Position numbers and translations under genes: made by a program
Source of the DNA: Corynebacterium hylobatis
GTDB lineage: Bacteria; Actinomycetota; Actinomycetes; Mycobacteriales; Mycobacteriaceae
Length of the DNA: 64,000 nt
Reading direction: 5' to 3'
Assembly: GCF_003955685.1 (NCBI RefSeq)
Contig: NZ_RXHJ01000005.1
Location: 124,001-188,000, forward strand
Notes under the pieces: model-generated
Told to the model about the DNA's origin: nothing
Database searches by the model: none
The model's input: the letters and a program-made list of their open reading frames with translations, nothing else
Shown: positions 18,798 through 29,016 of the stretch, piece after piece
How positions within the stretch are numbered: the stretch's first letter is position 1
How the letters are laid out: each line of letters begins with the position of its first letter

Positions 18798-19814
18798 TTA
18801 ACCCACGCGCTGGATGGTGAACTTGGCCAGCCGCCGCAGAGCGTTGGTGGCCGCGTTGGCCGGGAGCCGGTCCATCTGGGCCTCAGCCTCGGCAAGATAG
18901 CGGTGGACGTCGTCGAGCGCGCGCCGGCGCCCCTGGGAGCGGCCGAGCAGCTCGAGCGCGCGGTCCACGTCCCCGTCCTCGGTGAGTGGACCTGTGAGCA
19001 GCCCACGGAGCTCGTCACCGATCTCGCCCTCCTCCTCCAGCGCGTAGAGCACAGGGAGGGTGAATACACCTTCGCGCAGATCCGTCCCCGGCGTCTTGCC
19101 GGACTGCTCGTGCGCGGAGAAGATGTCGATGATGTCGTCGACGATCTGGAAGATCATGCCGATGGCGGCGCCGATCTTCATCAGGGCGTCGGCGTGTTCC
19201 TCACTGGCCCCGGCGTGGTAGGCGCCGAGGTGCCCGCAGGAGGCGATGAGCACCGCGGTCTTCTCACGGATGACGTCCATGTAGTGCTCGACAGGGTCAC
19301 GTCCCTCTGCCCCGATGGTCTCCCGCATCTGGCCGGTGACCAGGTCCTGGAAGGTCTGCGCGAAGTGCCCCACGGTGTGGGTGTCCAGTTCGCTCATGAT
19401 CCGGGAGGCATGGGCGAAGAGGATGTCACCGGCGAGGATGGCGACGGAGTTGTCCCAGCGGGCGTTCGCGGACTCCACGCCGCGGCGCAGCTCAGCCTCG
19501 TCCATGACGTCATCATGGTAGAGGGTGGCCAGGTGCACCGTCTCGAGCACGGCCGCGGCCTTGACCACGTCCGGGGAGCCGGCCTTCGGGCCGTACTGGG
19601 AGGCCAGCAGCGTCATCATGGGGCGGAAGCGTTTGCCGCCCGCGTTCATGAGGTGGGTGACCTTGTTGGCGAGGAAGTCCTCGCCTTTCGCCAGCTCCTC
19701 GCGCAGCAGGACCTCCACAGCGTCCATTCCGGTGGCGATGCGCTCGTTGAGCCCGGCGTCTCCCAGATCCACGTGCCCGGCGGGAGTGGTCTGATAGGTG
19801 GTGCCGTTGGTCAT
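18798..19814 (-). CDS. Polyprenyl diphosphate synthase (menaquinone side chain)
   Basis: A 338-residue trans-prenyl synthase that chains isopentenyl diphosphate onto an allylic primer. The first Asp-rich motif is YHDDVMDEAELRRG and the second is FQIVDDIIDIF; GGKRFRPM is the substrate-binding segment near the N-terminus. Context points to the long prenyl tail of menaquinone, since menJ and menG are adjacent, but chain length cannot be read from the sequence. The ATG at 19814 (MTNGTTYQTT) has AAGGA about 11 nt upstream. It is divergent from menJ, and the 111-bp gap carries an inverted repeat. Confidence 0.9.
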   Translation of the reverse strand: MTNGTTYQTTPAGHVDLGDAGLNERIATGMDAVEVLLREELAKGEDFLANKVTHLMNAGGKRFRPMMTLLASQYGPKAGSPDVVKAAAVLETVHLATLYHDDVMDEAELRRGVESANARWDNSVAILAGDILFAHASRIMSELDTHTVGHFAQTFQDLVTGQMRETIGAEGRDPVEHYMDVIREKTAVLIASCGHLGAYHAGASEEHADALMKIGAAIGMIFQIVDDIIDIFSAHEQSGKTPGTDLREGVFTLPVLYALEEEGEIGDELRGLLTGPLTEDGDVDRALELLGRSQGRRRALDDVHRYLAEAEAQMDRLPANAATNALRRLAKFTIQRVG

Positions 19815-19880
19815 GTCGGAAGTGTCCTTGCAGCGGTCTGACGGTGGGGATGATCGCACTCAACCGTAGTCCAAAGAGGG

Positions 19881-19903
19881 CCCACCCCGTACTCAGGGGT
19901 GGG
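19881..19903. promoter_or_regulatory. Inverted repeat in the prenyl synthase-menJ divergent promoter
   Basis: CCCACCCC-GTACTCA-GGGGTGGG lies 23 nt before menJ and 66 nt before the synthase start. A CACAAT -10 (19913-19918) is 7 nt ahead of the menJ ATG, implying a leaderless menJ message. The repeat could be an operator for both genes. Confidence 0.4.
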
Positions 19904-19925
19904 ATGGAATGCCACAATAGGGCGC

Positions 19926-21182
19926 ATGAGTGGAAACGTGGGTTCTGTCGATGTCCTCATTGTCGGTGCGGGGCCCGCAGGTTCCGCCGCGGCGGTGCAT
20001 GCGGCGGAGGCGGGGCACGAGGTCCTGCTTCTTGACGCCGCCTCCTTCCCCCGCGACAAGACCTGCGGCGACGGGCTCACCCCGCGTGCTGTCCACCAGC
20101 TGGGGAAGCTCGGTCTGGCGGAGGCAGTGACCTCGGATTACCACAACAAGGGGTTGAAGCTGCACGGCTTCGGCGGCTCCGTCACCGCCCCCTGGCCGGA
20201 GGGGTACTACGGCACGCGGGGTTCGGCGATGCCGCGCACCGAATTCGACCACCTGCTGGTGCGCACCGCCGTGGCCCGGGGCGCCACGCTGTGGGAGGAC
20301 GCGACGGCCACCGGCGTGGAGTTCGCGGGCTCCCGGGTGGATGTGGTGACGGTGCGTCACGGGGGCGTCGAGAAGCAGGTGCGTCCCCGCTGGCTGCTGG
20401 TGGCGGACGGAGTGCGTTCGACCTTCGGCAAACTGCTGGGCCGGCAGTGGCACCGGGGTGAGGTCTACGGCATCGCAGCACGGTCCTACTGCACCTCGGC
20501 GATGTCGCAGGAGCCCTGGATCCACTCCCACGTGGAGCTGCGGGACACCGACGGCACCGTCCAGCCCGGCTACGGCTGGATCTTCCCCCTGGGCGACGGG
20601 CGGGTGAATCTCGGCGCCGGCGCCCTGTCCACTGACTCCCGCCCCGCGAAGGTGAACACGAAGCGGCTGCTCTCGCACTACGCCGCGCAGCGCCGCGCGG
20701 AATGGGTCCTCGGGCCCGAGCAGGACATCGCCTCCGCGCTGCTGCCCATGGGCGGGGCCGTCTCCAACGTGGCGGGCGCGAACTGGCTGCTCATCGGCGA
20801 CGCCGCCGCCCTGGTCAACCCCCTCAACGGCGAGGGCATCGACTACGGCATGGAATCCGCCGAGATGGCCGTGGACCTGCTGCGACCCGGCCGCGATCTC
20901 ACCCTCGTGTGGCCGCACGTGCTGCGGGAGACCTACGGAGAGGCCTTCCTGCTGGCCCGTACCGCCGCCCGGCTGCTCACCTACCCCAGGTTCCTGCCGC
21001 TGGTCGGTCCCCTCGGATTGCGCGGCCCGGTCGGGGCGGCGATCATGCCGGCCGCCGCCCGTCTGATGGGCAACCTCATCACCGACGAGGACCGCGACCT
21101 CATCGCCCGGGCCTGGCGGACCGCCGGTTCTGCGGTATCCAGGGTGCGCCGCGACACACCCCTGTGGGCTACCGCGGCTTGA
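19926..21182 (+). CDS. menJ: Menaquinone reductase, geranylgeranyl reductase family
   Basis: A 418-residue FAD-dependent oxidoreductase. The N-terminal Rossmann motif [21 protein letters not shown] is followed by [16 protein letters not shown], and the second FAD motif is [23 protein letters not shown]. Its close relatives saturate one isoprene unit of menaquinone, making the dihydromenaquinone of corynebacteria and mycobacteria. Position between the prenyl synthase and menG supports this. The ATG at 19926 ([10 protein letters not shown]) is chosen because the -10 would leave almost no leader. Its last 14 bases overlap the end of menG, which is read toward it. Confidence 0.85.
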   Translation: MSGNVGSVDVLIVGAGPAGSAAAVHAAEAGHEVLLLDAASFPRDKTCGDGLTPRAVHQLGKLGLAEAVTSDYHNKGLKLHGFGGSVTAPWPEGYYGTRGSAMPRTEFDHLLVRTAVARGATLWEDATATGVEFAGSRVDVVTVRHGGVEKQVRPRWLLVADGVRSTFGKLLGRQWHRGEVYGIAARSYCTSAMSQEPWIHSHVELRDTDGTVQPGYGWIFPLGDGRVNLGAGALSTDSRPAKVNTKRLLSHYAAQRRAEWVLGPEQDIASALLPMGGAVSNVAGANWLLIGDAAALVNPLNGEGIDYGMESAEMAVDLLRPGRDLTLVWPHVLRETYGEAFLLARTAARLLTYPRFLPLVGPLGLRGPVGAAIMPAAARLMGNLITDEDRDLIARAWRTAGSAVSRVRRDTPLWATAA

Positions 21183-21858
21183 CGGCCGAGTGCAGGGCCA
21201 CGATGCCGAGGCTGAGATTCTGCCAGCCTGCGTCCGCCCAGCCGTTGCCGTTGATCACCTGCGCCAGACCCTCCTGGTCCGGCCACGCGCGGATCGACTC
21301 GGCGAGGTAGATGTAGGCCTCCGGGTTGGAGGAGACCACGCGTGCAACCTGCGGCAGCAGGCGCATGAGGTATTCCTTGTACACCGTGCCGAAGACCGGC
21401 ACCACCGGGGTGGAGAACTCCGCGATGGTCAGCCGGCCACCCGGCCTGGTCACCCGGGCCATCTCGCGTAGACCGGCCTCGTGGTCGTGGATGTTGCGCA
21501 GGCCGTAGGAGATGGTCACCGCATCGAAGGAGTTGTCCGCGAAGGGCAGCTGCATGCCGTCACCGACGACCTTGGGCACATCCCGGTCCCGCCCGGCGGC
21601 GAGCATGCCCTGCGAGAAGTCGCAGGCCACACACCACGCCCCCGATTTCGCCAGCTCCACCGTGGACACGGCCGTGCCGGCCGCCAGATCGAGGACCCTC
21701 TCCCCCGGCTTCAGCTGCAGGCGCTCGCGGGTACGCCGGCGCCAGCGGGCGTCCTGCCCGAAGGACAGGATCGTGTTGGTCAGGTCGTATTTCGCCCCGA
21801 CGTCGTCGAACATTGACGCGACGTCGAAGGGTTTCTTGTCCAGGTCTGCCTTAGCCAC
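21169..21858 (-). CDS. menG: Demethylmenaquinone methyltransferase
   Basis: A 229-residue SAM-dependent methyltransferase of the UbiE/MenG family that completes menaquinone. Motif I reads [19 protein letters not shown]; downstream are [23 protein letters not shown] (with the family's SFD and GLRN) and [15 protein letters not shown]. Length is typical. It is convergent with menJ and overlaps it by 14 nt. mgtA lies 10 nt upstream on the same strand. Confidence 0.94.
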   Translation of the reverse strand: MAKADLDKKPFDVASMFDDVGAKYDLTNTILSFGQDARWRRRTRERLQLKPGERVLDLAAGTAVSTVELAKSGAWCVACDFSQGMLAAGRDRDVPKVVGDGMQLPFADNSFDAVTISYGLRNIHDHEAGLREMARVTRPGGRLTIAEFSTPVVPVFGTVYKEYLMRLLPQVARVVSSNPEAYIYLAESIRAWPDQEGLAQVINGNGWADAGWQNLSLGIVALHSAVKPR

Positions 21859-21868
21859 GCCCCTGAGT

Positions 21869-23083
21869 CTAGGCCAGGCTGCCCCACGCGACGCGCGCGC
21901 CCAACGCCCGGGCAGCCCACCGGGGCAGTTCGGGGCGGGGACCGAAGAAGGTCAGCGGGACGCGTCGGGTTTCCTCGATGACGTCACGGTAGTGGTCCAG
22001 CAGCTGCTCACACAGGGCCTCCCACGTCTTGTCGTTCACGGAGACGCGGGCGTTGCCGCGCAGCCGTTCATGCCGGGAGAGGTCGAGCAGCCACTCCGCC
22101 GCCTCCGGCAGGTCACGGCTGAAGGTGTCCACATCCAGGAGGAGGCCGTTGTAGCGTTCCTGGACCAGGTCGACGGGGCCGCCGGCGCGGGGACCGATGG
22201 TGGGCACGCCGGAGGCCTGCGCCTCCTGGATCGCCTGGCAGAAGGTCTCGAACTCGCCGGCGTGGACGAACAGGTCCAGTGAGGCGTAGGCGCGGGCGAG
22301 GTCCTCCCCCTCCAGCGCGCCGGTGAACACCGCCGTGGGCATGAGCTCCTCCAGCTCCGTGCGGGAGGGGCCGTCACCGACGATGACCAGCTGGATGTCC
22401 CCGCGGCCGTGGAGGGAGACGAGGCGGTGCACGCCCTTCTCCGCGGCGAGCCGGCCCACGAAACCGACAATCCGCTTCTCCCCCGTGGGATCCCACTGCC
22501 GGCGCAGCTGCACGCAACGCTTCTCCGGGTGGAAACGGACGGCGTCGACGCCCCGGCCCCAGTGGTGGACATTGTTGATGCCGTGGGACTGCAGCTCCGC
22601 GATGGTCAGGGAGGAGGGTGCCAGGGTCCGCTGGCACATGTTGTGGATGTGGCGGGTCCAGTCCCACGCGGCGTTGGCCAGCGGGGTGAGGTGGTACTTC
22701 GTGGCGAAGCCCGCCACGTCCGTCTGGTAGAGCGCCACCGCCGGCACCCGGAGCTGGCGGGCGGCGTAGGCCCCGGCCGCCCCGAGGACGAAGGGGCTGG
22801 CCAGGTGGATGATGTGGGGATCGAAGTCACGCAGTGCGTCATTGACGGTGGGGTTGGGCACCCCGATCGGCAGCGAATCGATGAGTGGGACCCGGACAGT
22901 GGGAACCCGCACGATCTCGAAACCGAGGTACTCGCTGATCTCCTCCTGGAAATCGCGCGCCCCCGGCGCGATGACCAGTGCCTCATGTCCTTCCCTGTGC
23001 AGGTGCTCGAGAATCCGGAGGACCGAGTTGGTCACCCCGTTGACGTTGGGAAGGAAGGACTCCGCGACGATGGCTACACGCAT
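21869..23083 (-). CDS. mgtA: GDP-mannose-dependent alpha-mannosyltransferase-like GT4 glycosyltransferase
   Basis: A 404-residue GT-B glycosyltransferase. The N-terminal [20 protein letters not shown] is the acceptor-side loop; the C-terminal domain has [15 protein letters not shown] and the EX7E-like segment [20 protein letters not shown]. It resembles MgtA of C. glutamicum and its mycobacterial counterpart, which act in lipomannan-type glycolipid synthesis; the neighbourhood with menG and menD agrees with what I recall for that genus. The ATG at 23083 is preferred because GAGAGG lies 9 nt upstream. Acceptor substrate is inferred. Confidence 0.82.
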   Translation of the reverse strand: MRVAIVAESFLPNVNGVTNSVLRILEHLHREGHEALVIAPGARDFQEEISEYLGFEIVRVPTVRVPLIDSLPIGVPNPTVNDALRDFDPHIIHLASPFVLGAAGAYAARQLRVPAVALYQTDVAGFATKYHLTPLANAAWDWTRHIHNMCQRTLAPSSLTIAELQSHGINNVHHWGRGVDAVRFHPEKRCVQLRRQWDPTGEKRIVGFVGRLAAEKGVHRLVSLHGRGDIQLVIVGDGPSRTELEELMPTAVFTGALEGEDLARAYASLDLFVHAGEFETFCQAIQEAQASGVPTIGPRAGGPVDLVQERYNGLLLDVDTFSRDLPEAAEWLLDLSRHERLRGNARVSVNDKTWEALCEQLLDHYRDVIEETRRVPLTFFGPRPELPRWAARALGARVAWGSLA

Positions 23084-23130
23084 GCTCGACATCCTCTCTG
23101 GCCCAGGCGACATCGCTCTGATATCCAGCT

Positions 23131-23577
23131 TTATTCCGGACGAATTCTCGGTGAACGCCCCGACCGTCCGGTGATTTTTCCTACCGTCCACCACAATAGC
23201 GCCGCTGTCACGGTTGACAACAGCGCGACGCTCAGCGCCGGAATGACGGACAGGGTCCACTCCCGCCCCTCCACCTTCACCAGGTCAGGGTCCGCTTTCG
23301 CATAGGTCACCCACACGCGCTGCCCTTCCCCCAGGCCGGTCGGGTAGAGCAGTCCGGTCGGCGGGGAGTGGTAGATCCCTGCCTCGTCGCGGTACTCCAC
23401 GGCGGTACGCAGCCAGTCCGCGCCCGTCACCGTCGCGAGCGCCCGGCCGGGGTCAGAGTTGATGGCGGTGTCGTTCATGAACGGGCCGATGACCATGGCC
23501 GCGCTGCCGAGCATCGCCACGGCGTAGAGCATCAGCACCAGCTGCCGCCCCCGCCGGCCGATGCGGTCCTTCACCAA
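23131..23577 (-). CDS. DUF3592 membrane protein
   Basis: A 148-residue protein with an N-terminal membrane helix (about 12-32), an extracytoplasmic beta-rich domain ([37 protein letters not shown] in pieces: [16 protein letters not shown]) and a second helix (about 110-132). The pattern matches DUF3592, whose role is unknown. Its start overlaps the end of menD by 7 nt, so the pair is translationally coupled. There are 47 nt to mgtA downstream. Confidence 0.7.
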   Translation of the reverse strand: MVKDRIGRRGRQLVLMLYAVAMLGSAAMVIGPFMNDTAINSDPGRALATVTGADWLRTAVEYRDEAGIYHSPPTGLLYPTGLGEGQRVWVTYAKADPDLVKVEGREWTLSVIPALSVALLSTVTAALLWWTVGKITGRSGRSPRIRPE

Positions 23578-25217
23578 CCGACCCTCTCCCGCAGTGCCTC
23601 ATGCAGTTCACGCCGGGTGGTCCGGGTGGTGCGGGCCTCGATGACGGTGAGGCCGCCGGGTTGTTCGACGAGGGCGTCGAGAAGCTCGGGCAGGGTGGCC
23701 ACCTCGCGGTGGTGGACACCGAAGCCCTCGCACAGGCTGCTTATCGACGCCCCGTGCGGCGTCCCCGCCACCCGCTCGAAGCTGGCGCGCAGAGGCTCCG
23801 CGCCGAGCTCGAGTGTCTCGAAGATCCCGCCGCCGTCATCGTTGGCGACCACGATGGTGAGGTTCTCCGGGTGCGGGTCCCCGGGGCTGATGAACAGTCC
23901 CCCGACATCGTGGAGGAAGGTCACGTCCCCCATCAGGGCGACGGTGCGCGGCGCCCGCGGCTCGTCCGGGTGGGCGGCCTGCACCGCCAGGGCAACACCG
24001 ATGGCCTGGGAGACGGTGCCGTCGATCCCCGCCGCCCCCCGCGGCGAATACGTGTCCACACCGTCGTAGGGCAGCCCCACGAAGCTGATGTCCCGGACCG
24101 GGTTGGAGGCGCCGAGCACCATCGAATCCCCCGTGCCCAGGGTGTCGGCGACCGCCGCCGCCACGTGCAGGCCGGTGAAACCGTGGCCGGGGTCCGCCAA
24201 CGTCAGACGCACCGCATCCCCCGCCAGCTCGGAGGCCGCCGAGCACACCTTCAGCCACTGCGAGGTGGGCTCCCCCGTGACCTTCACCCGCGTACCCCGT
24301 ACCGAGTCGGTGCGGGGATCGGTGAAGACATCCGACCGCGAGAGGGTGATCAGTTCAATCTCCGGGTCCTTGATCAGGGCCAGCGCATCGCGGTGCAGCG
24401 TCGGATGCCCCACCACGATGACCTGCTCCGGCCGGGTGTCCACCACATAGTCGTTCGCGCTGACCTGCTCCCGGCGGAAGACTTTCGCAGCCAGCGGGTG
24501 GACCGGGTGGTACGGGGCAGGGGCAGTCGGCTCCGCGATGGTGGGCACATCCTCCAGCCCCTCCACCGCCCAGGCCTCATCACCGGCAATGACCAGCGTG
24601 TTCCGGCTCAGATCCACCGCCACCTCACCGTGATTCCGCGGCCGTGGTCCCGGGGCGCGCCGGGTGGTGAAGCTGCTCGGCTCGGCGGGCAGGACGTTGC
24701 TGACCAACGGATCGTCCAGCTCCACGTTGATGTGCACCTGGTTGCGGGTGGTGAACGCCTCCGCCAGGAGCGGGACATCGTCGACGGACTGGATGCCGGT
24801 GGTCTCCGCGTAGCGGCCGAAGATCCCGACCTGGTCGATTGTCTGGCTCGCACCGGTGTCCTGCAGCCGGCGGGGCCGGTCCGCGCTGACCACGGCCAGC
24901 GGCACATGCGAATAATGGGACTCCACCATGGCGGGGAGGCAGTTCGCCACCGCGGTGCCGGAGGTCATCACCACCGCGACGTGGCGTTTCTGCACCCGGG
25001 CCAGGCCGAGCGCCAGGAAGGCGGCGCTGCGCTCGTCCAGACGCACATGGACCCGGAGGTCCTTCCGCGCGAGAAGCGCGAGGGAGAGCGGGGAGTTCCG
25101 GGAGCCCGGACAGATCACCACGTCACTGACGTGGCGGGAAAGCTGCTCGACGACGGCCTGCGCCAGTGTGATCGACTCGGGTTGGGTGGTGTCCTGCTCG
25201 GCGTTCTGCATGGCCAT
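23571..25217 (-). CDS. menD: 2-succinyl-5-enolpyruvyl-6-hydroxy-3-cyclohexene-1-carboxylate synthase
   Basis: A 548-residue ThDP-dependent enzyme joining isochorismate and 2-oxoglutarate, the first committed menaquinone step. The N-terminal domain has [16 protein letters not shown] and [16 protein letters not shown] (catalytic Glu); the C-terminal ThDP region has [15 protein letters not shown] and [14 protein letters not shown]. The start is ATG at 25217, or at 25211; a TACCTAAGT stretch just upstream could be a -10 for a near-leaderless message. An in-frame start farther up would run through structured intergenic DNA. Confidence 0.94.
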   Translation of the reverse strand: MAMQNAEQDTTQPESITLAQAVVEQLSRHVSDVVICPGSRNSPLSLALLARKDLRVHVRLDERSAAFLALGLARVQKRHVAVVMTSGTAVANCLPAMVESHYSHVPLAVVSADRPRRLQDTGASQTIDQVGIFGRYAETTGIQSVDDVPLLAEAFTTRNQVHINVELDDPLVSNVLPAEPSSFTTRRAPGPRPRNHGEVAVDLSRNTLVIAGDEAWAVEGLEDVPTIAEPTAPAPYHPVHPLAAKVFRREQVSANDYVVDTRPEQVIVVGHPTLHRDALALIKDPEIELITLSRSDVFTDPRTDSVRGTRVKVTGEPTSQWLKVCSAASELAGDAVRLTLADPGHGFTGLHVAAAVADTLGTGDSMVLGASNPVRDISFVGLPYDGVDTYSPRGAAGIDGTVSQAIGVALAVQAAHPDEPRAPRTVALMGDVTFLHDVGGLFISPGDPHPENLTIVVANDDGGGIFETLELGAEPLRASFERVAGTPHGASISSLCEGFGVHHREVATLPELLDALVEQPGGLTVIEARTTRTTRRELHEALRERVGW

Positions 25218-25250
25218 GAGTCTACTTAGGTACCCGGCAGGGCCACCGGC

Positions 25251-25342
25251 GGTGTCGGGGTCGGGCCTGTGATCGCAAACGCCGCACACCCCGGCGGAAA
25301 CGGCGGGCCGGAATCCCCTTGGTGTGCGGCATTCCCGACACC
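25251..25342. promoter_or_regulatory. Folded intergenic element upstream of menD
   Basis: Two nested inverted repeats: GGTGTCGGG (25251-25259) with CCCGACACC (25334-25342), and inside it GCCGCACACC (25281-25290) with GGTGTGCGGC (25321-25330). The 14-mer CCCGGCAGGGCCAC occurs on both sides, at 25233-25246 and 25442-25455. The 292-bp gap between menD and the next gene has no convincing coding frame. It may be a terminator of the upstream gene, a menD leader element, or an old duplication. Confidence 0.5.
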
Positions 25343-25509
25343 GATGGGAACCCAGCCGAGCTTCCCCCAGTCCAATAGGGCATGGAGCTGAACGGAAAGC
25401 ACCGGATCAGGAGAGGTATCCGTCTGTACCCGCGGCCGGTGCCCGGCAGGGCCACGGACGGGGTGTGGAAGTTTCACGGGGAACTCTCCGCCGGGCAGTG
25501 ACCCACGCG

Positions 25510-26040
25510 CTACTGTGCGGGGGCGGGTTCACTGTCGCCGAAGAAGCGGTCGAGGAGTCCATCGACGTCGAACTCAGGCACCTCGGAAGGCAGGATGTCA
25601 CTGGGCAGCTCGGTGGGGATCTGGGTGGGCAGCGCCGGCGCCTCCTGGGTGACCGTCTCGGTGAGGGTCTGCGAGACGGTCGAGGTCACGGTGACCGGGG
25701 CCGGCGGCTCACGGTCAGCCTCCGCAGCGGCGTTGCGCCAGAGGAAGAAGAAGGCCACGGCGGCCAGCAGGGTGAGGCCGAAGAGGATTCCCAACAGCAT
25801 CGGCAGCGCTCCCCCGGACTGCTTCTTCACCGGCGGCTCCTGGTAGAGCTGCTGGTGCGCCGGCGGCTGGTACTGCGGGGCCTCATGGCGGGGCTCCTCA
25901 TAGCGGTAGTCAGGGTCATGCTCACCGGGGAAGTACTGCCGGGGACGCTCCACACCGGAGCCGCCGGAATCGCCCGGTCCTCCGACCGGTCCGAGGTAGC
26001 GGGTCTCATCGTTTCCGTTGGAGGGGTTTCGCGGGGTCAT
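25510..26040 (-). CDS. Conserved hypothetical single-pass membrane protein
   Basis: A 176-residue protein of unknown function. Residues 1-75 are polar and rich in Pro, Gln, Tyr and Glu (EEPRHEAPQYQPPAHQQLYQ); one membrane helix spans about 79-100 (LPMLLGILFGLTLLAAVAFF). Outside is a Thr/Val and Pro-rich tail (VTVTSTVSQTLTETVTQE) ending DVDGLLDRFFGDSEPAPAQ. Proline-rich cytosolic part, single helix and disordered outer part suggest an envelope-associated scaffold, but that is inference. It points toward menD and has no operon partner. Confidence 0.65.
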   Translation of the reverse strand: MTPRNPSNGNDETRYLGPVGGPGDSGGSGVERPRQYFPGEHDPDYRYEEPRHEAPQYQPPAHQQLYQEPPVKKQSGGALPMLLGILFGLTLLAAVAFFFLWRNAAAEADREPPAPVTVTSTVSQTLTETVTQEAPALPTQIPTELPSDILPSEVPEFDVDGLLDRFFGDSEPAPAQ

Positions 26041-26394
26041 CGGAGATTCGGCGCCACGCCCCGCCGCCGTGCGGCGGGGACGAGAGGCCCTCCCCCTTTC
26101 TTATGGTCGAGTAGGGGCACCGTGTGGAACCTGGTGGAGATCTGCAAACGCAGCCGCCCGCACAGGTGGCCACCCGACCCGGGAACAGTCCGCAGACCCT
26201 CATCCTACCGCCGGTACCCTCCCCCGGCCCCCTCCTGCAGCACTCCCCCGGCGAAGATCCGGGGAATGATGCGCCGGTGGGCAGGTGACCCTCAGGGAGG
26301 CCCCCGACCGGTGCCCTCTTCGGGGAATTCCCGTAGCGGAGGCTATATCTCTTGGATACGGTAGGGGAAAACTTTTTCCTTTCAGAAAGATTTA

Positions 26395-27978
26395 ATGATG
26401 CGCTCAGCTCGCCGAGCCCTTCTATCCTCTTTATCCGCCGTTCTCGTGGGGGTGGGCCTGGCCTCGGCGCCGGCCCAGGCCCAGCCTGCCGCCAGCCCCG
26501 ATATCACCTGGGAGCAGTGCCCCTCGCAGGTGACGGAACCGACCGCCGACTGCGGACGCATTGATGTCCTCATGTACTACTCCGACCCGGAGGGCGCGCA
26601 GATCAGTGTGGGTTTCGTGCGCGTGCCCGCTGCTGATCAGACTCAGCGTCGTGGGGTGCTCTTCGGTAACTCCGGCGGCCCCGGCGGTGACGCATACTCC
26701 TATTTCGGCGACGCCGAGGCCATGACCTGGCCGGAAGGCATCACCCGGGAATGGGACCGGGTTGCCGTCCAACCCCGCGGGCTGAGCGGATCCACCCCGG
26801 TGGACTGCTCCACCATCGCCCCCGGATATACCTCCGATCTGCAGATCATGCTGCAGGAGGGTGCCTTCGTGCGTGATTCCTGTGAGGTCGGCACCCCGGG
26901 CTACACCGCGAGCCTCACCACCGAGAACACCGCCGAGGACTGGGAGCAGGTCCGCCGCGCGCTGGGTGAGGACGAGATCTCGATCATGGGACTCAGCTAC
27001 GGCACCTTCCTCGGTTCGGTCTACGCGACGAAATACCCGCAGCACACCGACAAGGTGGTCCTGGACTCCGGGATGGATCCGGAGCTGGCCTGGAACGGGG
27101 TGATGGACTCCCAGCAGAACGGTTTCATCGGCTCCCTGCATGACTTCCTGGACTGGGTCGCGGCCCACAATGAGACCTACGGCCTCGGTGAGACCCCGCT
27201 GGCGGTCTACCAGGCCTGGTCCGCGAAGGTGGTGGCGGAATCCGGCACCAACCCGACTGTCGTACCACCGCCGGCCCAGATCGGTGATATTCCGCCCGGG
27301 CTGGGGTGGGCGGGCCCGGCGGCTGCCGACCTCATCACGGCGACCGGTGGTGCCCGTGTCCAGGTCGAGGGGTTGTCCTCCCAGGCCACGAACCCCGGCG
27401 CGGTGCAGGCCTGGTCCCCGACCCTGAACCTGACCCGTTCCCTGCTCCCCCGCCCCACCGGGTGGGACCTGCTGGCCCGGGTGACCAACGGTTCGGAGGT
27501 GGCGCCGACGCTGGAGGAGCTGATGGACCCCGGTTCCGAGGAGGATGCCCAGCGCAACATCGTGGCAGGCAACATACAGCGGCTGATCATGTGCAATGAG
27601 AACCAGGTGCGGCCGGATCCCGCGGACATTCCGGACTATGCCTGGGCGAACTACATCACCGGTGACCTCTTCACCGCCCCGAGTGCGAAGTTCACTTCCG
27701 GTTCAGCCTGTGCCGGTGCCCCCGCTGTCACGGGGCTGCCTACCGTGGACGGCTCCGGCCTGGACACCCGCCCTCTGCAGATCCAGTCCACCGGTGACCC
27801 GCAGACCCCCTATGGCACGGGCGTCGCGCTGGCGGAGCGCATGGACAGCCACCTGGTGACGGTCCACGGACCGGGCCACGGGCACGTGGGCTTCGGTCAC
27901 GCCGAGGTCGATGACATCGTGGTGGAGTACCTCCGCACCGGCGAGACCGACGTCACTGAGCTGCTCGGCCTGGTCTGA
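26395..27978 (+). CDS. Secreted alpha/beta hydrolase, tripeptidyl aminopeptidase-like
   Basis: A 527-residue exported serine hydrolase. A Sec signal peptide covers about residues 1-30 (RSARRALLSSLSAVLVGVGL, then APAQAQ). The oxyanion loop is LFGNSGGPGGD and the nucleophile elbow is IMGLSYGTFLGS, with Ser in GLSYG. The C-terminal part has QIQSTGDPQTPYGTG (acid) and HGPGHGHVG (catalytic His), as in TAP-like peptidases. Likely substrates are small peptides outside the membrane. ATG at 26395 or 26398; AGAAAG is the only ribosome-binding site. The 354-bp region 26041-26394 upstream contains no gene I can support. Confidence 0.88.
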   Translation: MMRSARRALLSSLSAVLVGVGLASAPAQAQPAASPDITWEQCPSQVTEPTADCGRIDVLMYYSDPEGAQISVGFVRVPAADQTQRRGVLFGNSGGPGGDAYSYFGDAEAMTWPEGITREWDRVAVQPRGLSGSTPVDCSTIAPGYTSDLQIMLQEGAFVRDSCEVGTPGYTASLTTENTAEDWEQVRRALGEDEISIMGLSYGTFLGSVYATKYPQHTDKVVLDSGMDPELAWNGVMDSQQNGFIGSLHDFLDWVAAHNETYGLGETPLAVYQAWSAKVVAESGTNPTVVPPPAQIGDIPPGLGWAGPAAADLITATGGARVQVEGLSSQATNPGAVQAWSPTLNLTRSLLPRPTGWDLLARVTNGSEVAPTLEELMDPGSEEDAQRNIVAGNIQRLIMCNENQVRPDPADIPDYAWANYITGDLFTAPSAKFTSGSACAGAPAVTGLPTVDGSGLDTRPLQIQSTGDPQTPYGTGVALAERMDSHLVTVHGPGHGHVGFGHAEVDDIVVEYLRTGETDVTELLGLV

Positions 27979-28001
27979 TCCCCGCCGGGGACAACCGGGC
28001 T

Positions 28002-29006
28002 TCAGAGGTGCCGGTAGGCCTCGTGGACCCGCTGGAACCACCAGTCCCTACGGTCCGCCGGGGCCGCCAGGGCAGCCAGGCGGTCGGCCTCCGGTTCGAC
28101 GGCTTCGACGGAGAGGAAGCCGTCGGTGATCTCCCGTGGGGGCGCGACGTCCTCGAGGAAGAGCGAGCCGGTGGCCAGGCCAGCGGCCGCGGGTGGGACG
28201 TCCATGGCGTCGTCGTCGGTGAGGGTGGGCAGGGCCGCGACGGCGGCGAGCCCGGCGTTCATGCCGACGGCTGTGTCCAGGGCGGAGGCGACGGTGATGT
28301 CCATGTGTCGGGCACGCAGGTCGGCGGCCAGTTCCAGCACGCGCCGCACGCCGCCGAGCGGGGCGACCTTGACCACGGCGACATCGGCGGCCATGAGCTC
28401 GGCCACCCGGTAGGGGTCCTCGGCGCGCCGGATGGATTCGTCGGCGGCGATGCGGATGAACATCCCGGAGCGCATGAGCTCGCGGCGCAGGGCGGCCAGT
28501 TCCTCGACGGAATCGCAGGGCTGTTCCATGTAGTCCAGGGGTCCCAGGGAACGCGCAGCCTCGAGGGCCTGCCCGATGGTCCAGCCCCGGTTGGCGTCGA
28601 CACGGATCACCGCGCCGGGGATCGTGTCGCGGACGGCCTGCACGCGGGCGATGTCGTCGGCCAGGGTCTGTCCCTGCTCGGCGACCTTGACCTTGATCAC
28701 CCGGCAGCCGGGGTAGCGGGCGAGGACGTCGGCGACGGCATCGGCGGGGACGGCGGGGACGGTGGCGTTGACCTCGACGCGGGTGCGGCGGGGGGTGGGC
28801 AGTCCGGTGAAGGCGGCCTCCAGCCCGGCGCGCAGCCAGGCGGCGGATTCCGGCGCGTCGTACTCGAGGAAGGGGGAGAATTCGCCCCAGCCCGCGGGGC
28901 CCTCGATGAGCAGGGCCTCGCGCGTGTCGACACCCCGGAATCTCACCGCCATGGGCAGTGCGACGACGTGGGCGCGGTCCAGGATCTCATCGATGTCGGG
29001 AAGCAT
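28002..29006 (-). CDS. menC: o-Succinylbenzoate synthase
   Basis: A 334-residue enolase-superfamily enzyme that dehydrates SHCHC to o-succinylbenzoate. Catalytic-pattern residues are visible: KVKVAEQG (KxK), RVDANRGW (metal Asp), YMEQPCD (metal Glu), AADES (metal Asp) and VKVAPLGG (Lys). It belongs to the shorter actinobacterial MenC type. The ATG at 29006 (MLPDIDEIL) was selected; sequence farther upstream in this frame belongs to the next gene read out of frame. It converges with the hydrolase, 24 nt apart. Confidence 0.92.
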   Translation of the reverse strand: MLPDIDEILDRAHVVALPMAVRFRGVDTREALLIEGPAGWGEFSPFLEYDAPESAAWLRAGLEAAFTGLPTPRRTRVEVNATVPAVPADAVADVLARYPGCRVIKVKVAEQGQTLADDIARVQAVRDTIPGAVIRVDANRGWTIGQALEAARSLGPLDYMEQPCDSVEELAALRRELMRSGMFIRIAADESIRRAEDPYRVAELMAADVAVVKVAPLGGVRRVLELAADLRARHMDITVASALDTAVGMNAGLAAVAALPTLTDDDAMDVPPAAAGLATGSLFLEDVAPPREITDGFLSVEAVEPEADRLAALAAPADRRDWWFQRVHEAYRHL

Positions 29007-29016
29007 GGGTTCCACC

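Noticed and set aside
26041-26394. A gene between the membrane protein and the secreted hydrolase
   Set aside because: Short frames exist on both strands but none has a ribosome-binding site together with protein-like composition.
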